From assembly GCA_020343875.1 (NCBI GenBank), contig CP070811.1, forward strand, positions 3,961,130-3,994,231: a DNA stretch of 33,102 nt. The letters are read 5' to 3'. This document shows positions 8,214 through 15,984 of this stretch, piece after piece. How positions within the stretch are numbered: position 1 is the first letter of the stretch; each line of letters opens with the position of its first letter. A program made the translations under genes and the position numbers. Below the pieces are notes generated by a model. That model was given only the letters and a program-made list of their open reading frames with translations. It searched no databases and was not told where the DNA came from. Source of the DNA: Anaerolineales bacterium (GTDB taxonomy: Bacteria; Chloroflexota; Anaerolineae; 4572-78; NAK82).

Positions 8214-8636
8214 CTAGAAGGGGATTTCGTCCTCGCCCATATCTGGCGGCGGTGCCTCCTGGTAAGAGTCAGACGCATCAACCCCTTCGCCACGTCCGCC
8301 CAGGAACTTTACGGTGGCGGCCGTCACCTCAAAGCTGGCCCGAGGCTGCCCATCGTTGCTAGTCCAGACTCGGGGGCCGCCGGTGTCCCGGTCGGGGGTC
8401 ATGCGACCTTCGATGAAGACTTGCCGCCCTTTGGACAAATATTGATTGCACAGTTCGGCCAGCTGTCGCCAGGCGGTGACTCGGAACCAGACAGTTTCTT
8501 CGCCTTGACTGCCGTCTGGGTTATTCCATTTGCGGTTAGTCGCCACCGAAAAGTTGGTTACTGGCGTTCCATCTGGGGTGTAGCGCATTTCAGGATCGCG
8601 ACCCAGATTTCCCACGATGATCACTTTATGATACAT
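8214..8636 (-). CDS. ssb: single-stranded DNA-binding protein
   Basis: This 140-residue protein coats single-stranded DNA in replication, recombination and repair. The N-terminal OB fold covers about residues 1-105 (MYHKVIIVGNLGRDPEMRYT, WFRVTAWRQLAELC, GRQVFIEGRM). A short acidic, Pro-rich linker follows. The chain ends in DEIPF, the conserved acidic tip that recruits partner proteins. The linker is short compared with E. coli SSB (178 residues). The ATG at 8636 is preceded by GGAAGGAGGGG. It has its own promoter (8795-8823) and stands apart from rpsF and rpsR, with which ssb often clusters in other bacteria. This suggests a stand-alone or second copy. Confidence 0.96.
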   Translation of the reverse strand: MYHKVIIVGNLGRDPEMRYTPDGTPVTNFSVATNRKWNNPDGSQGEETVWFRVTAWRQLAELCNQYLSKGRQVFIEGRMTPDRDTGGPRVWTSNDGQPRASFEVTAATVKFLGGRGEGVDASDSYQEAPPPDMGEDEIPF

Positions 8637-8794
8637 TGAACCCCTCCTTCCCTAATGGAGATCTCTCGGAAAGTTCACCACCGCGCTGGGATGTCTTGAC
8701 TTGTACGGGTTTTGCCCAAGCGAGCTCATGGGTGCCATAGCGAATGATTCTCCAAGAAGACTTAATGCTGAACCCAAACCGCAAATTTGTTCTA

Positions 8795-8823
8795 ATATTA
8801 TCCTAAAATATCTAGAATGTCAA
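8795..8823 (-). promoter_or_regulatory. sigma-70-type promoter of ssb
   Basis: On the minus strand, a consensus TTGACA (8818-8823) is followed after 17 bases by TAATAT (8795-8800) in an AT-rich stretch. The site is about 160 bases upstream of the ssb ATG, so a long leader would result. Confidence 0.6.
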
Positions 8824-8846
8824 TTGTGATTTTCATTTTGGGGGAA

Positions 8847-8928
8847 GGGTGCGTCCCAAAAAATGAGGAGGCACAGAGGCGTATCCCCCCAGGTTTGTAC
8901 CGATTTCCCGAGAATCCGGTACGCACCC
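8847..8928. repeat. interspersed palindromic repeat, copy 1
   Basis: This 82-base element is bounded by inverted arms GGGTGCGTCCC (8847-8857) and GGTACGCACCC (8918-8928), which match at 10 of 11 positions. The inner part 8870-8928 matches 20964-21021 at roughly 50 of 59 positions, including CCCCAGGTTTGT and CCGATTTCC. Both copies are intergenic. No coding potential is seen. It could be a small MITE-like element or a structured RNA segment. Confidence 0.65.
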
Positions 8929-8943
8929 GAAGGGAAGTTTCAC

Positions 8944-8972
8944 TTGCCAGGCACCCATCGGTGTGCTACAAT
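8944..8972 (+). promoter_or_regulatory. sigma-70-type promoter for the regulator-fbp pair
   Basis: TTGCCA (8944-8949), 17 bases, then TACAAT (8967-8972) with TGC directly in front (extended -10). It would give a leader of about 110 bases before the regulator ATG at 9089. Confidence 0.72.
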
Positions 8973-9088
8973 TGAGACATAGTCGGCTCTCTTGGCTCAT
9001 AGTGACTCCCTTCCCCCGGGCTCCCATTCATCAAGATAGTAGGTATCCATATTATTTCCAACGTATGACGCCCTCAGGTAATTTAGTT

Positions 9089-9784
9089 ATGGCTGAGATA
9101 TTAGTAGTTGATGATGAAGAGGCTGTTGCCCGAATTATTGAGCGCGCTCTATGCCGTGAGCATCACGTGCGGGTATGCTACAGTGCCGTCGAGGCCCTTA
9201 AGGTGGCCAGGCGAATCAACCCCGATTTGATCATCCTTGACATTGTGATGCCCGGCATGAGTGGACTGGAGGCCTGTCGCGAGCTACGGCGCGATCCGGT
9301 GCTCAAATCGGTCCCCATCCTCTTTATGACTGCCCTCAGCCGTGTAGAAGACAGAGTAGAAGGCTTTGAGGCGGGCGCTGACGATTATCTTACCAAGCCT
9401 TTCGATATCCGTGAGTTGGTGCTGCGGGTAAAGGCTATCTTGCGCCGGGCGAGAATGGAGCCGCCCGAGTCGCGACCTTTGCAGATTACAATTGGTGCAC
9501 TAACTCTCGATTGCCAGACACATGAGGTAGACACTGGCGAGAAGAAGGCACTGCTCACCCCGGTTGAGTTTGATCTGCTGTACCACCTGATGACTCACCC
9601 GGATCAAATCCTTAGCAGTGAGCGCTTGCTGCGCGAAGTGTGGGATTATCCCAGTGACACAGGCAGCCCCGACTTGGTGCGCATGCACATCAAGAACTTG
9701 CGCCATAAGATTGAGCCCAACATCCGCACCCCCCGATTTATCCTCACCGTCTCGCGCCACGGATATACCATTGCCAGCGAGTAG
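9089..9784 (+). CDS. OmpR/PhoB-type response regulator (orphan)
   Basis: This 231-residue DNA-binding response regulator has a receiver at residues 1-120 with a full active site (D8-D9, phospho-acceptor D51 in [14 protein letters not shown]81, K103 in YLTKPF). A winged-helix domain follows at about 135-230 ([34 protein letters not shown]). The frame is open upstream to 8963. I choose ATG 9089 because it begins exactly at the receiver strand ([10 protein letters not shown]) and the upstream extension would overlap the promoter. No Shine-Dalgarno is obvious there. No histidine kinase gene is adjacent, so its partner is elsewhere. It is followed after 32 bases by fbp, probably in one transcript, so it may link carbon metabolism to a signal. 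Confidence 0.9.
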   Translation: MAEILVVDDEEAVARIIERALCREHHVRVCYSAVEALKVARRINPDLIILDIVMPGMSGLEACRELRRDPVLKSVPILFMTALSRVEDRVEGFEAGADDYLTKPFDIRELVLRVKAILRRARMEPPESRPLQITIGALTLDCQTHEVDTGEKKALLTPVEFDLLYHLMTHPDQILSSERLLREVWDYPSDTGSPDLVRMHIKNLRHKIEPNIRTPRFILTVSRHGYTIASE

Positions 9785-9816
9785 ATGCACCAAATCTCAA
9801 CGGAGGAGCAACAAAT

Positions 9817-10845
9817 ATGGCCACGAGCGGCGACGTTCCCGGTCAAATCGTAACTATCGAACGTTTCATTCTGGAGCAACAGTCAATCCAGCCGGAGGCC
9901 ACGGGTGTTTTGACTAATCTCCTGTATGATCTAGCCTTGGCCGGCAAAATCATTGCCAGCCGGACTACGCGGGCTGGGCTGATCGATATTCTTGGCAACA
10001 CCGGCGAGGAAAATGTGCAGGGTGAGGAGGTGCAAAAGCTCGACAAATTCGCTGATCGTACCATTTACCGCCTCAACGATCACACGGGGCGATTAGCGGC
10101 AATGGCCTCTGAAGAACACCCGGATTTGATTCCTATCCCGGACCGCTTTCCTGTGGGAAAATATGTGCTCATCTTCGATCCCCTTGATGGTTCCTCCAAC
10201 ATCGATTACAACGTAAGTGTTGGGACCGTTTTCTCCATTTATCACCGCAAAACGCAGGACGGTTGGGGCACGATTGAGGACTGCCTGCAAAAGGGAAGAG
10301 AGTTGGTGGCTGCCGGATATTTTGTCTATGGTTCCAGCACAATGCTGGTCTATTCCACTGGCCATGGAGTGCATGGCTTCACCCTTGATCCCAGCGTAGG
10401 GGAGTTCCTCCTCTCCCATCCTAATATTCGTATTCCAGAGCAGCCCAAATACTACAGCGTGAATCAGGGCTACCAGAGGTTTTGGTCGGAGGGCGTCAGG
10501 CGTTATACCGAATGGCTGCAGGGCCAGGATGGTTCGCGAAAGGTGCTGTCATTGCGCCACATTGGTTCGCTGATGGCCGATTTCCACCGCAATCTGTTGG
10601 CAGGAGGAATATTCTACTATCCTGCCGATGCTAAGGACCCCAGCCAACCTCATGGTAAGTTGCGCCTGCTCTACGAAGCTATCCCTCTGGCTTTCCTGGC
10701 TGAGCATGCGGGTGGCTACGCTTCCGACGGCCGACAGCCGATCCTCGACATCCAACCGACTGGCTTGCATGAGCGAACTCCCCTCTTCATTGGTAACCGC
10801 GATCTGGTAGAAAAGGCAGAGGCTTTCATCCAAGAATACGGCTGA
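9817..10845 (+). CDS. fbp: class I fructose-1,6-bisphosphatase
   Basis: This 342-residue cytoplasmic enzyme hydrolyses fructose 1,6-bisphosphate to fructose 6-phosphate in gluconeogenesis or the Calvin cycle. The metal-binding [11 protein letters not shown] lies at about 120-130, with Glu ligands upstream ([17 protein letters not shown] and MASEEH). The class I signature is [21 protein letters not shown] without gaps near residues 284-304. Length is normal. ATG 9817 has GGAGGAG ten bases upstream. It follows an orphan regulator gene and precedes the cytochrome biogenesis genes after a gap of about 100 bases. Whether the downstream cluster is in the same transcript is unclear, since I see no terminator or strong promoter in that gap. 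Confidence 0.97.
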   Translation: MATSGDVPGQIVTIERFILEQQSIQPEATGVLTNLLYDLALAGKIIASRTTRAGLIDILGNTGEENVQGEEVQKLDKFADRTIYRLNDHTGRLAAMASEEHPDLIPIPDRFPVGKYVLIFDPLDGSSNIDYNVSVGTVFSIYHRKTQDGWGTIEDCLQKGRELVAAGYFVYGSSTMLVYSTGHGVHGFTLDPSVGEFLLSHPNIRIPEQPKYYSVNQGYQRFWSEGVRRYTEWLQGQDGSRKVLSLRHIGSLMADFHRNLLAGGIFYYPADAKDPSQPHGKLRLLYEAIPLAFLAEHAGGYASDGRQPILDIQPTGLHERTPLFIGNRDLVEKAEAFIQEYG

Positions 10846-10948
10846 TAGATTTGAAGAGCGTATCATTGGCCTGAATGAAGGTGAGATAAAAGGGCTGATT
10901 ACCCCCGCGGGCATCCTCGCAGCGGAATTGGACTGAGGTCGTTTGAGC

Positions 10949-12040
10949 ATGGCGCGTAGGCCCTTCCGACAAGTTTGGGACTTTCTGACCCGGCTGAAGG
11001 TGGCTGCCGTTCTTGTCCTCATCCTCTTGTTGCTGGCTGCGCTGGGCTCCTGCTTTCCACAAATTCCGCCTCCAGCCGCAGTAGATGCGGAGCAGCTGGC
11101 GCAGTGGGAGGCGCATGTGCAGGCCAGGTATGGCGTGCTCAGAGACTTGCTGGGCGCCGTGCGTGTTTTTCGGTGGTTTAAATCCCCTGTCTTCCTAGTA
11201 CCCCTGGTTCTGCTGGCAGTGGTTACATTAATGTGCACTCTCGACCGCTGGCGAGTAGTGTGTCGGCGGGCGTTCCGCTCGCCGGTCAGCGGTTCGGATG
11301 CCGTTTTCACTGCCGCTCCCCACACTTCTAGGCTGACCGGGTTGCCGGCGGCTGATTTGCCCTGCATCGTGCGAGAGTGCTTGAGGCAACGCGGCTTCCG
11401 CGTTCGTTCTGCAAGGAGCGGAGACGTCATCAATCTGCGAGGTGAACGCAACCAACTGGCTACTCTGGCGACGTTGGTGACTCATCTGGCGCTTCTGTTT
11501 CTGCTCTTGGGGGCAGGGCTGAGCTATGGCTGGGGCTGGCGAGAGGGATTCATCATTGAGCCGGACGAGTCGGTCGAGGTTGGGCATGGCAGCAGCTTGG
11601 CTCTGCGCAACGACGGTTTCAGCATTTCGCGCTACCCCGATGGGAGTGTTTCAACTTACCAGGCCCAGGTCGCTGTCCTCAGAGGGGGACAGGAGGTGAA
11701 GCGTGGAAGTGTGTGGGTCAACCAGCCATTGACCTGCGACAGTGTCGGGGTCTATCTGCAGGGCTACCAGGGGGGAGGAAACCGTTACAGTGTGACCTTG
11801 CTGGCAGTACATGACCCTGGCTACGGCTGGGTCATAGCGGCGATGTTTGTATTGCTGGCGAGCACGACCGTGACTTTGAATTTCCCGCGAGGCTGGATTG
11901 AAGCCCGCATCGAAGCGGGCGGGCTGCTCCGCCTGGCTGGCTGGGCTGAGCGACACGCCTTCGATTTTGAGCGCGAATTTGCGGCATTGGTGAGGGAACT
12001 AAGTCATTGGGCCGTATCTACGCAGGAGGATGTGGTATGA
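10949..12040 (+). CDS. resB: ResB/Ccs1-like cytochrome c biogenesis protein
   Basis: This 363-residue membrane protein is the Ccs1/ResB half of the System II haem-transfer machine, which holds apocytochrome and haem at the outer face of the membrane. Hydrophobic segments lie at about 17-35, 77-97, 162-185 and 290-310. A large hydrophilic region between the third and fourth (EGFIIEPDESVEVGHG through VGVYLQGYQGG) matches the ResB extracytoplasmic domain. The start DFLTRLKVAAVLVLILLLLA is typical of the family. An in-frame TTG at 10943, six bases earlier, has closer spacing to a GAGG motif and is an alternative. It is somewhat shorter than many ResB proteins. The neighbour CcsA completes the pair. 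The System II thiol-reducing partners (CcsX, CcdA) are not in the window. Confidence 0.85.
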   Translation: MARRPFRQVWDFLTRLKVAAVLVLILLLLAALGSCFPQIPPPAAVDAEQLAQWEAHVQARYGVLRDLLGAVRVFRWFKSPVFLVPLVLLAVVTLMCTLDRWRVVCRRAFRSPVSGSDAVFTAAPHTSRLTGLPAADLPCIVRECLRQRGFRVRSARSGDVINLRGERNQLATLATLVTHLALLFLLLGAGLSYGWGWREGFIIEPDESVEVGHGSSLALRNDGFSISRYPDGSVSTYQAQVAVLRGGQEVKRGSVWVNQPLTCDSVGVYLQGYQGGGNRYSVTLLAVHDPGYGWVIAAMFVLLASTTVTLNFPRGWIEARIEAGGLLRLAGWAERHAFDFEREFAALVRELSHWAVSTQEDVV

Positions 12041-12128
12041 CCATGGGATGCTGTCGGCTGCGGCTTGTGCGCTGCAGGCATCGTTTCTCAGGGAGTAATC
12101 GCAGCGTAGAATGGTGGAGAGAGACGTT

Positions 12129-12947
12129 ATGCTGATTGGGCTGGCCTACGGTATGTTGTGGGCTGCCATCCTGGCCTACTTCTTCCATACCAGGACTGGC
12201 AGGGGCTGGACTGGCTGGCTTGCCACTGGCAGTACGGTCATAAGCTTGGGCCTGGTAACAGCAGCGCTGGTAAGCCGGGGGCTGGCAGCCGGCCACTGGC
12301 CCCTAACCAACCGTTACGAGTTTGCTCTTTGCTTTGTCTGGGCCATCGTTGTAGTTTATCTGCTGGTGGAGACCAGTTGGCGCGAGCGACAGGCAGGCGC
12401 CTGGGTGTTGCTGGCTGCGCTACTGGTGGCAACTTACGCCGTCACCCGCTCTCCTGACGAGCAGGCCATTGCGTGGCTTCTACCGGCCCTCCGTTCGCCC
12501 TGGCTGCAAATACATGTGCTGAGCACCCTGCTAGGGTATGGGGCGTTTGGCGTGGCGGCTGGGCTGGGACTGATGCGACTGGTACCGGGGACGGCATCAG
12601 AAGGAGAAGGGGGGGCGGGACGCCTGTTTGTCAGCGGGGAAATCGAGCGAACGATGGAGCGCGCGCTGGCGCTGGGTTTCCCCTGGCTGACGCTGGGCAT
12701 CCTCACCGGCGCCATTTGGGCGCAGAACGCCTGGGGCCGTTATTGGGGCTGGGACCCCAAGGAAGTCTGGGCGTTGGTCACCTGGTTGTGGTATCTTTTG
12801 ATTTTGCACTTACGCCCGCTGCGCAGTTGGCGCGGGCGGCGGTTAGCAAGCCTGGTTGTGGTCGGTTTTGGGGTGGTGCTCTTTACTTTCGTCGGTGTAC
12901 CCTGGCTGGTGCGCACAGTTCGACTGGAGAGCCTGCATGGATTTTGA
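12129..12947 (+). CDS. ccsA: cytochrome c biogenesis protein CcsA (ResC/CcsB type)
   Basis: This 272-residue polytopic protein is predicted to deliver haem across the membrane for attachment to CXXCH apocytochromes. It has about seven to eight hydrophobic segments. The tryptophan-rich WWD signature is WGRYWGWDPKEVWALVTW (about 202-219). The family's conserved His residues appear in GHWPLTNRYEF, WLQIHVLST and LLILHLRP, and the end has FTFVGVPW. The frame opens at ATG 12111, but ATG 12129 is preceded by GGAGAGAG at good spacing and leads directly into the first membrane segment, so I prefer it. It sits 88 bases after resB. It would serve any c-type cytochrome of the cell and, by position, perhaps the CXXCH-bearing protein encoded next. 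Confidence 0.93.
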   Translation: MLIGLAYGMLWAAILAYFFHTRTGRGWTGWLATGSTVISLGLVTAALVSRGLAAGHWPLTNRYEFALCFVWAIVVVYLLVETSWRERQAGAWVLLAALLVATYAVTRSPDEQAIAWLLPALRSPWLQIHVLSTLLGYGAFGVAAGLGLMRLVPGTASEGEGGAGRLFVSGEIERTMERALALGFPWLTLGILTGAIWAQNAWGRYWGWDPKEVWALVTWLWYLLILHLRPLRSWRGRRLASLVVVGFGVVLFTFVGVPWLVRTVRLESLHGF

Positions 12948-12951
12948 GTTG

Positions 12952-12994
12952 TGAGTGACAAATCCTGGACTCGAAATCCAGGGCTCATCACTCA
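12952..12994 (+). other. nested inverted repeat between ccsA and amrS
   Basis: Outer arms TGAGTGA (12952-12958) and TCACTCA (12988-12994) and inner arms CCTGGA (12964-12969) and TCCAGG (12977-12982) are all perfect. They form a two-stage hairpin that starts 5 bases after the ccsA stop. No T-run follows, so mRNA processing or stability control, or partial attenuation, fits better than a full terminator. Confidence 0.6.
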
Positions 12995-13016
12995 GAGCTA
13001 TTAGAATGGGTGTGAC

Positions 13017-14318
13017 ATGAAGGGGATCACACGCCGTCAGTTTTTGCTTGGTAGCGGGATGGCGGTCGCCTGTGGAGTGGGGGCCTCCGTTGGCTTGAGC
13101 GGCGATCGTTGGTGGGAGTGGGCCCCCGGCGATGTAGGTCAGGCCCCATCAGTCGAGCCACCCAGTCCCTGGTCAGTCGAGGCTCGCTACTATGCCTCCT
13201 TTTCGAGCGAGGGTTCGCTTAACTGCACTACCTGCCATGACACGCCGGAGGAATCGCTGCCCGTCTCTTACTGTCATATTCCTCACACTGGCACCTACGT
13301 TCAATGCAGCCTTTGCCCCAAACGCTGCATTATTGCCCACGGTGAACGGGGCGATTGCCGGGTGCGGGAAAATCGGGGCGGCCGGCTTTACTCCATGGTC
13401 TACGGCAATCCTTGTGCAGTCCACGTGGACCCCATCGAAAAGAAGCCCTTCTACCATTTCCTGCCTACCATCAGTGCCTTCTCCCTGGCGACTGCTGGCT
13501 GTAATCTACACTGCCTCTATTGCCAGAATTGGTCCATCTCCCAAGTCCCGCCGGAGCAAACCCAAAATATGGAGCTCCAGCCTGAGGAAGTGGTCCGCTA
13601 TGCGTTGGCGTCCAAGTCCCCCGTCATCGCTTACACCTACTCGGAACCAACGGTCTTCTACGAGTATATGCTGGCCACGGCGCGGCTGGCGCGAGAGGCG
13701 GGGCTTCTCAGTGTCGTTATCTCTGCCGGATTCTTTGAACCGGAGCCTTTGCGCGAATTGTGTGCGGCGGTGGACGCCATCAAGATTGATCTAAAGGGAT
13801 ATGACGAAGACTTTTATCGGGAGGTGTGTGACGCCGAGCTGGGACCGGTATTGGAGACAATTCGTATCATCTACGAGAGCGGTACTCACCTGGAAGTCGT
13901 CAACTTAGTGGTGCCCACCCTGAATGACAATCTGGAGCAACTGCAAGCGCTGGCCGAGTGGGTCGCACACGACGTGAGCCCCGACGTGCCGCTCCACTTC
14001 AGTCGCTTTCTCCCGCAGTACAAACTGACCAACCTGCCGCCAACACCCGTGGAGAGGCTAGAGCAGGCACGAGAGATTGCGCTAGAGGCGGGAGTGCGCT
14101 TCGCCTACATCGGTAACGTGCCTGGTCACGCTGGCAACAACACGTTCTGCCCCGCTTGCGGCCGGCTGATCATCGCCCGGCAGGGGTTTGCAGTCAGGGA
14201 ATATCACCTGGATGGCGGAGTCTGCGCCTACTGCGGCCAACCCATCCCGGGCGTCTGGTGGCCTGACAAGCCGGAGGGACAGCCGGTGGAGGTGAGGCCG
14301 GGGCCGCCGGATCAGTGA
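13017..14318 (+). CDS. amrS: AmmeMemoRadiSam radical SAM enzyme with Tat signal and CXXCH insertion
   Basis: This 433-residue radical SAM protein of the AmmeMemoRadiSam family has an unassigned substrate. The Fe-S/SAM motif is CNLHCLYC (C162, C166, C169). An upstream Cys-rich segment (C97, C100, C104, C114) and the family text VHVDPIEKKPFYHFLP are present. The C-terminus has a zinc-ribbon-like pattern (CPACG and CAYCG). Two additions are unusual. The N-terminus reads TRRQFLLGSG followed by a hydrophobic stretch, a good twin-arginine signal. Residues about 62-90 form an insertion containing CTTCH (70-74), the haem c attachment motif. It follows the CcsA gene by 69 bases and precedes the Memo-AMMECR1 fusion by 27. 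The family call is firm, but export and haem attachment are inferred. The Shine-Dalgarno is weak (GGGTG). Confidence 0.92.
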   Translation: MKGITRRQFLLGSGMAVACGVGASVGLSGDRWWEWAPGDVGQAPSVEPPSPWSVEARYYASFSSEGSLNCTTCHDTPEESLPVSYCHIPHTGTYVQCSLCPKRCIIAHGERGDCRVRENRGGRLYSMVYGNPCAVHVDPIEKKPFYHFLPTISAFSLATAGCNLHCLYCQNWSISQVPPEQTQNMELQPEEVVRYALASKSPVIAYTYSEPTVFYEYMLATARLAREAGLLSVVISAGFFEPEPLRELCAAVDAIKIDLKGYDEDFYREVCDAELGPVLETIRIIYESGTHLEVVNLVVPTLNDNLEQLQALAEWVAHDVSPDVPLHFSRFLPQYKLTNLPPTPVERLEQAREIALEAGVRFAYIGNVPGHAGNNTFCPACGRLIIARQGFAVREYHLDGGVCAYCGQPIPGVWWPDKPEGQPVEVRPGPPDQ

Positions 14319-14345
14319 TTCCACTAAGGAAAAAGGGTAACCAGC

Positions 14346-15965
14346 ATGCTGAAGCCCAAGTTTCGTGGTTTGGATCCTCTGCCGATCGTTTTCTTCCTGC
14401 TCCTTTCCGCTTGTGCCGCGCCAGTTGGTATGCCGACCGCAGAGCCGAATGCGACGGCGCTTCCCCCCTCGGCGGGGCAGGCACAGGGTAGTGTGGCACC
14501 TACGCCCGGAGGGAGGAAGTCTCCTGATAGGACCGCTGTTGCAGTCCCTCCTGCTCCCCACGTGCCGTCTGACCAGGTCCGGCCCTCTGCCATCGCTGGT
14601 TCCTGGTACCCGAGCGATCCGGACGAACTGGCGAAGATGGTAGATGGCTTTTTGGAGGCGGTTGAACCAGTTGACGGTCAGCCAATTGCCATCCTTGTCC
14701 CTCACGCTGGCTACATCTACTCGGGGCCGGTGGCCGCTTCTGGCTTCAGGCAACTGGCGGAAGGGACGTATGACGTCGCCGTCATCATCTCCTCCGACCA
14801 CCAGTCGCCTCTCTCCAGCCCCATTTCCGTCTGGGCCGAAGGAGGCTTCGAGACCCCATTGGGTGTGGCGCCAGTGGATGTGGAACTGGCGCATGCACTG
14901 ATTTCTGCTAATCCTCTTATCACCTTTGACCCAGCCTCTCATCAGGGGGAGCACCCCATCGAGATCGAACTGCCATTTCTACAGCGCGTCTGTCCCAGCT
15001 GCCGCATTGTGCCGGTGCTGATGGGGTCCGACGGCGAAGAGACCGTGGAGGCGCTGACGTCGGCGCTGCTTTCGACACTGCGTGGCAAGCGGGCGGTGGT
15101 CATCGCCAGTTCAGACCTCTCCCACTACCCTGCCTACGCCGACGCACGGGCCGTGGATGGAGCCACCTTGGCTGCGATTGAAACCAGTGATCCGGCCCAG
15201 GTGCGAGAGACCGTAGATGGTCTGATGAAGGCAGGCTTTTCCAACTTGGCCACCTGTGCTTGCGGAGAGGGACCCATCCTGGTGGCTATGCGCGTCGCGC
15301 GGGGACTGGGGGCCGACACGGTCAGCGTCCTGCGCTACGCCAACTCTGGCGACGCCCCTTACGGTGATCGGGAGCGTGTGGTGGGGTACGCTGCAGTGAT
15401 GTTCTGGCATTACGACCTGCCTGATCTGACCCAAGAACGGCGGGATGAATTGTTGAAGCTGGCCCGCACGACTATCGCCGAGTATCTGGAGACGGGCCAT
15501 ATATCCGACTATGAGACAGGGGATCCTGTTTTAGCCCGGCGTTCAGGGGCTTTTGTGACTCTTAGGAAAGGAGATGAGTTGCGCGGCTGCATCGGGCACC
15601 TGTTCTCAGACTTGCCACTGTACCGAAGGGTGCAGGAAATGGCCGTCGCTGCTGCCACCTCTGATCCGCGCTTTCCCCCGCTGACCATCGAAGAGCTGGA
15701 GGATGTAAACATCGAGCTTTCTGTCCTTTCGCCACTGCGCCGCGTGACCGATACCCGTCAGATTCAGGTGGGTACTCATGGCTTGGTAATCGCCCAAGCT
15801 GGGCGGCAGGGGGTGCTGCTGCCACAGGTACCAGTGGACGAGGGGTGGGACCTGGACGAGTTCCTGGAGAACCTGTGCCTAAAAGCTGGCCTTGTACAAA
15901 ATTGCTGGGCTGAACGGCCAACACTCTATGCGTTCACGGCGGTGGTATTTGAGGAAATCGAGTAA
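14346..15965 (+). CDS. Memo-AMMECR1 fusion lipoprotein (AmmeMemoRadiSam proteins B and A)
   Basis: This 539-residue protein joins two domains usually encoded separately. Residues 1-23 form a lipoprotein signal: basic start, hydrophobic core, and lipobox LLSAC with Cys23. A Pro/Ala/Thr-rich linker follows to about 78. The Memo domain spans about 79-354 (AGSWYPSD, VPHAGYIYSG). It keeps the metal-site triad described for human MEMO1, namely H120, H152 and C306 (in CGEGPI). The AMMECR1 domain spans about 360-535, with LRGCIGH (412-418), DPRFPPL and GVLLPQVPVDEGWD. The first ATG gives the complete signal, which supports it as start. It is the direct partner of the amrS gene upstream. The lipobox implies anchoring on the outer face of the cytoplasmic membrane. 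Biochemical function is unknown, and Memo homology to aromatic-ring dioxygenases suggests metal-dependent chemistry. Confidence 0.93.
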   Translation: MLKPKFRGLDPLPIVFFLLLSACAAPVGMPTAEPNATALPPSAGQAQGSVAPTPGGRKSPDRTAVAVPPAPHVPSDQVRPSAIAGSWYPSDPDELAKMVDGFLEAVEPVDGQPIAILVPHAGYIYSGPVAASGFRQLAEGTYDVAVIISSDHQSPLSSPISVWAEGGFETPLGVAPVDVELAHALISANPLITFDPASHQGEHPIEIELPFLQRVCPSCRIVPVLMGSDGEETVEALTSALLSTLRGKRAVVIASSDLSHYPAYADARAVDGATLAAIETSDPAQVRETVDGLMKAGFSNLATCACGEGPILVAMRVARGLGADTVSVLRYANSGDAPYGDRERVVGYAAVMFWHYDLPDLTQERRDELLKLARTTIAEYLETGHISDYETGDPVLARRSGAFVTLRKGDELRGCIGHLFSDLPLYRRVQEMAVAAATSDPRFPPLTIEELEDVNIELSVLSPLRRVTDTRQIQVGTHGLVIAQAGRQGVLLPQVPVDEGWDLDEFLENLCLKAGLVQNCWAERPTLYAFTAVVFEEIE

Positions 15966-15984
15966 TGAAGTCAGGTAGCATAGT

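Noticed and set aside
7983..8639. 218-codon open frame on the plus strand
   Set aside because: It runs through the palindrome and is antisense to ssb, which is certain. Its protein has no known domain.
10549..11451. 300-codon open frame on the minus strand
   Set aside because: It is antisense to fbp and resB and rich in Arg, Ser and Thr, typical of a shadow frame in GC-rich DNA.
12957..12985. tRNA-like T-arm (CTGGACTCGAAATCCAG)
   Set aside because: No acceptor, D-arm or anticodon arm surrounds it. It is the loop of a nested inverted repeat.
14082..14954. 290-codon open frame on the minus strand
   Set aside because: It is antisense to amrS and the Memo fusion, has low-complexity Arg/Gly composition and no domain.
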